Shown here: piece by piece, positions 1 through 6,347 of the stretch
Layout of the letters: each line of letters starts with the position of its first letter
Position numbering within the stretch: position 1 is the first letter of the stretch
Source: Trachipleistophora hominis
Lineage: Eukaryota > Microsporidia > Pleistophoridae
Assembly (NCBI GenBank): GCA_000316135.1
Contig: JH993849.1
Location: 29,577 to 40,756 of the forward strand
DNA: 11,180 nucleotides
Reading direction: 5' to 3'
The notes under the pieces: generated by a model
The model's input: the letters and a program-made list of their open reading frames with translations, nothing else
Database searches by the model: none
What the model was told of the DNA's origin: nothing
Translations under genes and position numbers: made by a program

Positions 1-51
1 TTGATTGGTGGGTATTCACAATATAATTATTCCTGATGAGAAATTAAAATT

Positions 52-68
52 ACGTGAATATATCACGT
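52..68. repeat. inverted repeat ACGTGA / TCACGT
   Basis: Perfect 6-bp arms, ACGTGA at 52-57 and TCACGT at 63-68, separated by ATATA. The right arm lies in an E-box-like CACGTG (64-69). It could be a protein-binding palindrome or a weak hairpin. Confidence 0.5.
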
Positions 69-86
69 GCGGGGTTCATTTATGTA

Positions 87-112
87 ACTCATTGTACGTA
101 CGTGTAATGAGT
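87..112. repeat. 26-nt near-palindrome ACTCATT...AATGAGT
   Basis: The arms ACTCATT (87-93) and AATGAGT (106-112) pair perfectly. The pairing continues inward through two G-T wobbles and two Watson-Crick pairs to a GTAC loop, giving an 11-bp stem in RNA. This is one of the strongest stems in the non-coding part of the window. Confidence 0.6.
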
Positions 113-136
113 GTCGTGGTGTTTTTGCAGCATTTC

Positions 137-152
137 TATCGTCCATACGATA
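137..152. repeat. inverted repeat TATCGT / ACGATA
   Basis: Perfect 6-bp arms at 137-142 and 147-152 with a CCAT loop. It is the third inverted repeat within 100 bases. Confidence 0.5.
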
Positions 153-684
153 AATGTTTTAACTCTTGTGTTGGTCAGACTTAACTTTACGACAAAGATA
201 TGCTTAGGAAAATGAGCATCTTCTCTATGGAAATAGGATAAACATATCTTTGAATAGCTGATAGACGATTGTATAACCACATAAATTAATCATTATAACC
301 ATATGCCATTCGTTAATCATTTCCGTAGTGGTGCAACTGCGCTATTCTTTGTTCTGAAAACAGAATAATATCAAATATGATAGAAAGCAAAAGAATATAA
401 CATTCAAGCAATGCACAATACGTTTTATATAACTTTAATCAGGTAATACGAATAATAGAAGATAATTAATACAGTAATAAAGACAATAATACGGGTGTGT
501 AAATAAAACGCCTATTTATATTTTAAAGTGTTGGTCAAGCTGTCGAGATTAAAAAACTTTAAATTTGTCGTGTGTATTTAAAAACACATGATACTCTTAT
601 TTAACACAAAGAGTTGTATATAGCATGGGATATTGCCCAGCTATTGATGAATCCATCAGAAATTATAAATTTTAAAATTTTTTA

Positions 685-687
685 CCC
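685..687 (+). promoter_or_regulatory. CCC start-proximal motif of eS28
   Basis: CCC lies 7 nt before the ATG at 695, inside an A/T tract. The same arrangement precedes most genes in this window. Microsporidia are known to carry CCC- or GGG-like motifs just upstream of start codons. It supports 695 over the upstream in-frame ATG at 647. Confidence 0.6.
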
Positions 688-694
688 TAAAATT

Positions 695-892
695 ATGGCA
701 GAGAAGGTTTATATAGGAAAAGTTATCAAGAAAATTGAGAGAAGTGGACCGGGCGGTCCCATTACACTTTGCCAATTGGAACTTACAGAAGAAAAAAGAA
801 CGTTGCAACGAGCCATAATGGGACCAGTGCAGGAGGGTGATTTGATTATGCTTTTGGACTCCGAAAGAGAACATAGAAGAGGAAAGTTTTAA
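695..892 (+). CDS. RPS28: 40S ribosomal protein eS28
   Basis: Small ribosomal subunit protein eS28, an OB-fold protein of the 40S head near the mRNA exit channel. The 65-residue product matches the family's usual 64-69 residues. The diagnostic C-terminal block is clear: GPVQEGD (about residues 45-51) followed by LLDSEREHRR, against the family form GPVREGD...LLESEREARR. The N-terminal half carries the expected basic strand and a glycine-rich turn (RSGPGGP). I place the start at 695 because this gives the family length and a CCC motif lies 7 nt upstream; the open frame extends further up, with an ATG at 647, but those residues have no family counterpart. The tail ends RRGKF rather than the common RRLR. 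An AATAAA abuts the stop, and the next gene starts 33 nt downstream on the same strand. Confidence 0.93.
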   Translation: MAEKVYIGKVIKKIERSGPGGPITLCQLELTEEKRTLQRAIMGPVQEGDLIMLLDSEREHRRGKF

Positions 893-898
893 AATAAA
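893..898 (+). terminator. AATAAA poly(A) signal behind eS28
   Basis: AATAAA directly follows the eS28 TAA stop. Signals touching or overlapping the stop codon fit the very short 3' UTRs of microsporidia. Confidence 0.45.
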
Positions 899-912
899 AT
901 TTTTTATTGGCG

Positions 913-915
913 CCC
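913..915 (+). promoter_or_regulatory. CCC start-proximal motif of the 926 gene
   Basis: CCC lies 10 nt before the ATG at 926, followed by an A/T-only tract. It supports this ATG and supports independent transcription from eS28. Confidence 0.5.
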
Positions 916-925
916 TTTATATTTT

Positions 926-1453
926 ATGGGCAAAGGTTCGCGTGGCACTGCGGTTGACGACCTTTCCGATTTTGTACGTATTTTTCATAAGAATATTAAT
1001 AAACATAAGAAACTTGAGCCTAAGCATTTCAAGAGGCTGAGCAGGATTGTGAGGAATAATATGGTAAGCCAATTTCTGAAATTATTGTCCACATTTACAA
1101 ACAATGAGTGTATTGTTATTGGAAGAGCGATTATGAAAAACAAAATGGATGATTTTGATGAATTGGTTGATTTTCTCGTGTCTAGGAAAAGCAAATATCA
1201 CATTATCATTCTAACTTGCACGTTGTGTAAAGGCAGAAAATTGAAGAACGTAGATTCGGTTAGAAATTACATAAAATCGTTTTTCGGCGATGAGAACGGC
1301 ATCAATTTCTACAAATTAATAATGGTGGCGGGCAGAAAGTATCGAGACATACTCGATGATGATATTTTGGCATTTTGTCGAAACAATGAGCATCCTATTC
1401 TTAAAGAAGTTTTAAAGGAATATGAAAGTCAATCTTGCGTGGTATCTAAGTAG
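926..1453 (+). CDS. hypothetical basic helical protein
   Basis: I do not recognise this 175-residue protein. It begins with a short Gly/Ser-rich basic head (MGKGSRGT), then appears almost entirely alpha-helical, with regularly spaced Leu/Ile/Phe and Lys/Arg/Asp. Helices of roughly 20-25 residues repeat from about residue 45 to 165, suggesting a small helical-repeat fold, but no repeat family can be named. Three Cys fall near the middle and end (the pair in TCTLC, about residues 98-101, and one near 151) without a zinc-finger spacing. There is no signal peptide or membrane segment. The start has a CCC motif 10 nt upstream. It lies 33 nt behind eS28 on the same strand. The TAG stop sits inside a small inverted repeat (1450-1463). 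A role in RNA or ribosome biology would be guesswork from position alone. Confidence 0.75.
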   Translation: MGKGSRGTAVDDLSDFVRIFHKNINKHKKLEPKHFKRLSRIVRNNMVSQFLKLLSTFTNNECIVIGRAIMKNKMDDFDELVDFLVSRKSKYHIIILTCTLCKGRKLKNVDSVRNYIKSFFGDENGINFYKLIMVAGRKYRDILDDDILAFCRNNEHPILKEVLKEYESQSCVVSK

Positions 1454-1463
1454 GTAAACCTAC
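1450..1463 (+). repeat. GTAGGT/ACCTAC inverted repeat over the stop codon
   Basis: GTAGGT (1450-1455) and ACCTAC (1458-1463) are perfect complements separated by AA, and the stop TAG lies in the left arm. In RNA the innermost pairs would open to give a usable loop; an alternative register TAGGTA/TACCTA (1451-1456, 1461-1466) has a 4-nt loop. The same arms occur behind Nse2 at 10317-10331. Confidence 0.55.
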
Positions 1464-2427
1464 CTATGGTATTTTCAAATCAGTTTCTTTGGTGAGAGAC
1501 GCCATTCTCGCCCATTAATTCATGATAACTGTCCATCAAACCGCTTTAACGGTATTCTTCGTTGAACATTTACCTTTTAGTTCCATATAATCACAAAAAC
1601 TTTGTGAACAGGATTTTCCCGACAACGGCTAGCCAAATAGTTTTATCCGATAGAAGGTCAATACTTTTATTTAAATCTGTGAAATAGCTTAGGTATACGT
1701 TAGAAATATTAAATCTGGATGGGATGTTGAATAATTAATTAAATGTGTTTCCCCAAAAAAATATTAAATCTTTTCATTAAAACAGTAATACGTTTTTCAG
1801 CTGTTAACACTGATCTCATGCTTGTTATTGAGCAGGACATAAACTAAGGAATTGTAGTTATTATTAGAATTGATGCTCCTTATACCAACATTAAATAAAA
1901 CGTCCCCTTTAAATAAACCATGATTAGCCTCACAGACTATACGAGTGTGTATTGGAATGGTAAACAACCGTATTTTTAAAAACTATGATATATGTTTGAC
2001 CTTCTTACGTGTATGAGGGTGCTTAATTGAAATAAAGGAAATAATAAATTTTGATTTTTTGGTTTTAAAATTCTAAACGACAACATTTTATTTTTTATCT
2101 GATGAATAATTGACAATCTCTCGTAGATTAATAAAATACGAAATTCAATTTTTTTTCATAATAAATATAAACTGGTAAATATACGATCACGGCTAGCAGT
2201 AACTATCAATAACGTATCCGAATGAGAAAGAATCACAAAGACAGCACATATAAATATTTTGAAAAGCACAGGTAATACAAAACATTATAATATTGTTCTA
2301 AATTTGATCATTTTTGCGACTTTACGAAACGAAGTAATAATTTAATAAATTTGTGTAGACCGATACAATGTAAAGTAAGTCTCTCGCAGTTGTAAAACAT
2401 ATTTGGAATGGAAGCACAAATACTTTC
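1454..2427. other. spacer between two convergent genes
   Basis: No gene is supported. The first 180 bases are less AT-rich and rich in small stems: GGTGAGA/TCTCGCC (1491-1497, 1506-1512, one G-T pair), ACCG/CGGT (1540-1543, 1550-1553), TCACAAA/TTTGTGA (1591-1597, 1601-1607) and the palindrome GGCTAGCC (1627-1634). The rest is A/T-rich. A 19-codon ORF at 1920-1979 has CCCC at 1904-1907, but is too short to call. Confidence 0.5.
1591..1607. repeat. 17-nt hairpin TCACAAA-AAC-TTTGTGA
   Basis: Perfect 7-bp arms around an AAC loop, about 140 nt after the stop of the unknown gene. No T-run follows, so it is not a bacterial-type terminator. It may be part of a structured RNA. Confidence 0.5.
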
Positions 2428-2931
2428 TCACCGCTTTTTCTTTTGTTTCATAGCATTTTCTATCTGCTTTTCAATCTGCCGTTTTGTCTTGTACAACCTG
2501 TCAAGATAATCGTTGTACATCGTAAGTTTTTCCTTATCTGGTCTTAAGCCTTGTTTACACTGTACTTTTACACCTTCTAGACCATCGTTAAAAACGATTT
2601 TTGCTGGTTTAAATACGGGAATAGTTTTTTGCAACTTTTTCTCCATCCTTATTATTTCAAAATTCAGACCTATAACCTGGCGCTTACTCTCCGCTAAGTC
2701 AAACTTGCTAATTCTTACGAGCTTATCGTTCTCTTGTCGCAATGAATTCATTTTAAAAAAGTATTCGTTCCCAGTCTTAAAATGAATTTCTTCCTTGAGT
2801 TCTTTGATTTTATTTGTACGGTCCTTTTTAAGTTTAAGACGTGCTATCGCATCGTGTTTGCTTTCTCTACCTTCGGGCCGCGTGCGTTCTCCCGCTGAAT
2901 CAAATCTCCTGGCTGTTTTTAGCGATCTCAT
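2428..2931 (-). CDS. UTP11: Utp11-like U3 snoRNP / SSU processome protein
   Basis: Likely the Utp11 component of the small-subunit processome, which helps process 18S pre-rRNA in the nucleolus. The N-terminus gives the best support: MRSLKTARR...ERTRPEGR corresponds to the family's basic opening (SLRNA...RRxHKERxQPxxR), followed by the long Lys/Glu helix with KxxNEYFFKMNS, matching the family block around FKNPDEFxFKM. The product is 167 residues against roughly 250 in yeast and animals, so it is shortened, as usual in microsporidia, mostly in the middle and C-terminal part. It is highly charged, predicted largely coiled, and ends in a nuclear-signal-like MKQKKKR. The ATG at 2931 has CCCC three bases upstream on this strand. 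It is convergent with the unknown gene and divergent from the chitinase. No AATAAA lies close behind the stop. Confidence 0.8.
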   Translation of the reverse strand: MRSLKTARRFDSAGERTRPEGRESKHDAIARLKLKKDRTNKIKELKEEIHFKTGNEYFFKMNSLRQENDKLVRISKFDLAESKRQVIGLNFEIIRMEKKLQKTIPVFKPAKIVFNDGLEGVKVQCKQGLRPDKEKLTMYNDYLDRLYKTKRQIEKQIENAMKQKKKR

Positions 2932-2934
2932 TAT

Positions 2935-2938
2935 GGGG
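2935..2938 (-). promoter_or_regulatory. CCCC start-proximal motif of Utp11
   Basis: Read on the minus strand, CCCC is followed by ATA and then the ATG, the tightest spacing of this motif in the window. Confidence 0.5.
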
Positions 2939-3037
2939 TCGAGAGCCGAAAAAATTATTACAAGAAGTTTTTGTTTAGCTTATGAGCTGATGAAAACTTT
3001 CTAGTAAAAATAAGTTGACCATAAGTCATACAATTAG

Positions 3038-3075
3038 GAATGAACTATGGTATTATGAATGAACCACGGTTTTAC
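3038..3075. repeat. 19-bp imperfect tandem repeat
   Basis: Two adjacent units, GAATGAACTATGGTATTAT and GAATGAACCACGGTTTTAC, differ at several positions, mostly in their second halves. It is short and probably a local duplication. Confidence 0.45.
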
Positions 3076-3837
3076 CGCGTTTGTTAATAGATCACAAATC
3101 CTGACCTTTGTTACGAACTTATCGCTAAAACTTCAAAACTGTTAAAAGTTATATTTTTCGTGTTACGTATAACTTTATACCACAAATAAAACGCTGTTTC
3201 ATAATTTTATACACAACTGCTTTTATTTCGGTGTTGTACAGAAAAAAACTTGGGCACGCGACCAAATCAGCAAAGCAATATGATACAGGAGAGCATGTAT
3301 ATACTGAAATAGCACAGTTAATCGTCTATTATGTGATGTATATTGTGTATTTCAATCAATACAATGCTTTTAACTACATTACAATAGAATATAAACTAGA
3401 AATAAATCACATTGAAAGTTTTCACCACGTAACGCTGGAACGATGTTTGTAGAATATCAATTATAGTCTGTAATTTTATGGTAAATGAAAAATACATTTT
3501 AAACATGTTCAATCGTTTAAAATCTATCACTATATAGAAATGACGACAGCAACTTTTTGTTATTCATGAACCACAACAAATATAAACACTTGATTTATTG
3601 CAAGAGATTCAGTTGTAAATTACTTTTAATTTATTTTTGCCTTCAAATTTGCCATTAGTATAATTTTAATCAACGAACCTTCACTTAAACCGCGAAAATA
3701 ACGATATCCTACATATAGCACTTAAACAATTTTCCAATCACCGGTTACAACATTAAATCAAAGACTAAATTATCAGAACTGGTTCGTTGGTTAAGTTTTA
3801 ATCGTGAAATACTATTTTAATTGGTTACATGTTTTTA

Positions 3838-3853
3838 ATGATATACATATCAT
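3838..3853. repeat. 16-bp near-palindrome ATGATAT-AC-ATATCAT
   Basis: Perfect 7-bp arms around AC in AT-rich spacer. In such DNA this can arise by chance. Confidence 0.4.
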
Positions 3854-4192
3854 GTTGTTGTTATTTACCAACAGTTTATTCACTGACATTATAATTCAAA
3901 GCAAAAGTTACGAAGAAATGATAACAATACTAATCAAATTTACGTACAAACTGATTTTGTTAGAAATATTTACTTGACCAACTGGTAAATTTTATAGAGT
4001 GCTATATGTGTGTTATTTACAATTAAATCGATAATACACGATAAAAAAGATTTTGCTACATTTGAATTCCATTGATAGAGTCTGTTTGGTTCATTTCTCA
4101 TCCGTACTATTATAAAATTATAATATAGACGTTTTCTACGGTATGATGCTATTTGAAATATCAATGACAAGAAATATGATAGATACTGAGTG

Positions 4193-4242
4193 ATGCCGTA
4201 AAAATGACGTATCTTTGACGTGTATATATGCCGTAACGACGT
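4193..4242 (+). promoter_or_regulatory. TGACGT / ATGCCGTAA site cluster upstream of chitinase
   Basis: Within 50 bases there are two TGACGT hexamers (4205-4210 and 4216-4221), two copies of ATGCCGTAA (4193-4201 and 4228-4236), and ACGACGT (4236-4242). TGACGT is the half-site of CRE/ATF-type bZIP factors in eukaryotes. The cluster ends about 136 bases before the chitinase start, which lacks the CCC motif of its neighbours. A regulatory role is inference. Confidence 0.35.
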
Positions 4243-4378
4243 GTTTCTTTCGAAACTTATGAAGTAATGATCTTTAACTCAAAACATACGTATCATACAT
4301 TCCACGTTCATTATCACACACATCTGTTTTAGATGAAAGCATAAAGTTTTGAGGAATGGACAACGAATTTTTAAAGAT

Positions 4379-6148
4379 ATGCTAATTTTACAGCTTATAA
4401 ATCAGATTCGTTCGTTATGTTTGCCAGGAAGCTCGGAATGCGAAGGAGATACCATGAAAATGTGTGACCTGAACGGCGAATGGGTCGTGATAGATTGTCC
4501 CGCCAATAGCCAATGTATACTTGATAATAACAAAATTACGTGTTCACCTGCTAAGGAAAATGAAAGTTTACTTCCTGAACCATTGGCCTCAAACAAAAAC
4601 TCGGGTCAGCAAGAAAGTGGTACTGACAAAAAAGAAGATAAGGAAAAAGAAATTCAAAACAGCACAGAGAGCAAACCTAGCGATCAGAAAAAAACTGAGA
4701 ACCAATCAAATATACCTAACAGTAATTCGTCCACAGCTGAAAATAAATCCGAACAGCCTGAAGGAACTCAAATGCCGGCTGAGAAACAATCACAACCAGA
4801 CGAGAGTAAAAATACGGAAAATAAAGCAGAACCAGACAAAAAAGATGAACCAAAACCACAAGAGCAGCCAAAACCATCAGAGCCACCTAAGGAATCAGTT
4901 AAGCCCCTGGAGGATAAACAGGAACGAACAATTACCGTGTATAAAACTGTTACAGAGAAGATAATGATAGAAACACAGGACACAGCACCAACGATGCAGG
5001 AAATTGTTAAAACCGTAAAACGACCCGATTTACCTTGTTGTGATGAAGACCTGCAAGAATCATGTCGTATATGCCGAGATACCAAGCCTATACGTGCAAT
5101 TGTAATTGATCGTGAGAGTTTGCTCGGTGCGGCAAGTGAAAAACAACAGGGACCGTCGGCCGGTACTGGTTCTGGCCAGCCGACCACAGGTGGATCAGAT
5201 ACGAGCGGAGAAAGTTCACCACCAACGACACAAGGCGAAAATACAGCACAACCAGGTGGTGGATCAGGCGCATCGCAGCCCGCACAGGGTGGTGCCAGTG
5301 AAGGTGGTGGGGCACAGCAGAGCAGTGGTCCCCCCAAATCACCGCCTGGTCACGGCAAAGCACCTCTACCGGCCAGTAATTTAACCTCAGCAAACAAAAA
5401 CTCAAAAACACCTGCTCCGTCCGGTCAGACAAAAAAGTTGCCGGTCGAAAACTTAAACAAAGACAACAAAAAGTCGACTCTTAAAGGCAAAGAAGACCAA
5501 AAGCTTGCAGATGCTACGGCAGGTTCTCAATCATCATCTAGTTCAGGAGGTGGTAATGCCAAAATAACGGAGAGTCAAATTAAACAAGTCACAAGCGAAC
5601 TGGGATACAAGCCACCCGATGCAAATGTAAAAGCAGTTGCGGACCAGATCGGGAAATTTAAGACCACTAATGAGGCAGCAATGTTCTTGGCGCAGATTAT
5701 ACACGAGTCTGGTGGTCTAGTACAGTTGATTGAGAAAGGATGTGAACAAGATCAAGCTAAATGCGGTAAAAATTATGATGATGGCCAAGGTAAGCCAGGC
5801 AAATATTATTTTGGACGTGGATTCATACAATTGTCGTGGGCAGCAAATTATAAAGCGGCGAGCGAAGGTATTGGAATGGGCACCAAATTGCTCGACAATC
5901 CGGACCAAGTCGGTAAGGATCCAAAGATAGCCATGCAAACATCGGTATGGTACTGGCAAACGAAGGTAGCTAATGCTCCGGGTGTCAAGGAAAACAAATT
6001 TGGTGCCACTACTAAAGCGATTAACGGTGCTTTAGAATGTAAAGGTCAAAATGTGGATAAAAGTAAGAAGAGATACGATATTTATAAGAAGGTAGTCAAA
6101 GTACTAAACATAAAGAACCCTGCTAGCGAGTCAGGCTGCTATAACTAA
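4379..6148 (+). CDS. secreted GH19 chitinase with CBM19-like domain
   Basis: Endochitinase that would cleave beta-1,4-linked GlcNAc polymers, most likely chitin of the microsporidian spore wall. Layout of the 589 residues: a weak signal peptide (1 to about 14); a CBM19-like chitin-binding domain with six Cys (14, 21, 29, 40, 46, 55) and the signature NGEWVVIDCP; a long linker, first Lys/Glu/Pro/Gln-rich, then a Cys-containing segment (C220, C221, C229, C232), then Gly/Ser/Thr/Gln-rich; and a GH19 catalytic domain (about 395-589). The catalytic acid is E443 in FLAQIIHESGG, with E452 or E456 as the second acid. The family blocks YYFGRGFIQLSW and AINGALEC are intact, with Cys 455, 462, 554 and 587 fitting the usual disulfides. 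The frame runs up to a TTG at 4349, but 4379 is the first ATG. GH19 enzymes are known in other microsporidia. Confidence 0.93.
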   Translation: MLILQLINQIRSLCLPGSSECEGDTMKMCDLNGEWVVIDCPANSQCILDNNKITCSPAKENESLLPEPLASNKNSGQQESGTDKKEDKEKEIQNSTESKPSDQKKTENQSNIPNSNSSTAENKSEQPEGTQMPAEKQSQPDESKNTENKAEPDKKDEPKPQEQPKPSEPPKESVKPLEDKQERTITVYKTVTEKIMIETQDTAPTMQEIVKTVKRPDLPCCDEDLQESCRICRDTKPIRAIVIDRESLLGAASEKQQGPSAGTGSGQPTTGGSDTSGESSPPTTQGENTAQPGGGSGASQPAQGGASEGGGAQQSSGPPKSPPGHGKAPLPASNLTSANKNSKTPAPSGQTKKLPVENLNKDNKKSTLKGKEDQKLADATAGSQSSSSSGGGNAKITESQIKQVTSELGYKPPDANVKAVADQIGKFKTTNEAAMFLAQIIHESGGLVQLIEKGCEQDQAKCGKNYDDGQGKPGKYYFGRGFIQLSWAANYKAASEGIGMGTKLLDNPDQVGKDPKIAMQTSVWYWQTKVANAPGVKENKFGATTKAINGALECKGQNVDKSKKRYDIYKKVVKVLNIKNPASESGCYN

Positions 6149-6160
6149 TATGGTTGGTTC

Positions 6161-6166
6161 AATAAA
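6161..6166 (+). terminator. AATAAA poly(A) signal behind chitinase
   Basis: AATAAA lies 12 nt after the TAA stop of the chitinase. A nested hairpin follows at 6184-6223. Confidence 0.45.
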
Positions 6167-6183
6167 TTAGACTATAATTAATT

Positions 6184-6223
6184 AAAACAAAAATTGTGTA
6201 TAAACACAAGTGCTTGTTGTTTT
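6184..6223 (+). repeat. nested hairpin 3' of chitinase
   Basis: The outer arms AAAACAA (6184-6190) and TTGTTTT (6217-6223) enclose a perfect inner hairpin TTGTGT-ATAA-ACACAA (6194-6209). A competing stem ACAAG-TG-CTTGT (6206-6217) uses the same bases. It lies 36-75 nt after the stop and behind AATAAA, a position that suggests 3'-end formation. Confidence 0.5.
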
Positions 6224-6331
6224 GAAAATTAGTGATTTTATTCAAATGGGAATGTTTTATCGCCTACATGGTAAATTATAGAGCATCTTATTGAGTCTGA
6301 ATCTGATTATTTTACGTATTTAAGCTTTTTC

Positions 6332-6347
6332 TCAATCATTTGATTGA
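6332..6347. repeat. 16-bp near-palindrome TCAATCA-TT-TGATTGA
   Basis: Perfect 7-bp arms with a 2-nt centre in spacer DNA. No neighbouring gene start is near it. Confidence 0.4.

Larger units (their letters stand above)
1..694. other. AT-rich leader/spacer upstream of eS28
   Basis: I see no convincing gene in this stretch. A reverse-strand open frame around 89-280 begins with GTG, has no early ATG and no CCC start signal, so I do not call it. The first 160 bases hold three short inverted repeats (52-68, 87-112, 137-152), listed separately. The last 50 bases are almost pure A/T with a CCC run just before the eS28 start. Confidence 0.6.
2932..4378. other. divergent spacer between Utp11 and chitinase
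   Basis: No gene is called. Seen in it: a 19-bp imperfect tandem repeat (3038-3056 and 3057-3075); a forward frame free of stops from 3129 to the stop ending at 3452, with no ATG for most of its length; the near-palindrome ATGATAT-AC-ATATCAT (3838-3853); and a cluster of TGACGT and ATGCCGTAA sites at 4193-4242 that may belong to the chitinase promoter. A reverse frame at 3970-4170 begins with TTG and is not supported. Confidence 0.5.

Noticed and set aside
89..280. Reverse-strand 63-codon frame
   Set aside because: It begins with GTG, its first ATG comes near the end, and it has no CCC motif and no recognised domain.
2370..2400. GTAAGT followed by CGCAG, resembling a tiny intron
   Set aside because: No open frame on the plus strand continues across it, and the implied length of under 20 nt is below known intron sizes.
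3270..3320. Words resembling U6 snRNA (GATACAGGAGAGCATG)
   Set aside because: ACAGAGA is not intact, the invariant AGCATGGCCCC block and flanking stem are missing, and no terminal T-run follows.
3970..4170. Reverse-strand 66-codon frame
   Set aside because: It begins with TTG; the part after the first ATG is 43 residues of AT-biased composition with no family match.
4768..5337. 189-codon reverse frame opposite the chitinase linker, rich in Cys, Pro and Ser
   Set aside because: It lies antisense to a well-supported gene and its odd composition is explained by the Gly/Pro/Gln-rich coding of the linker.
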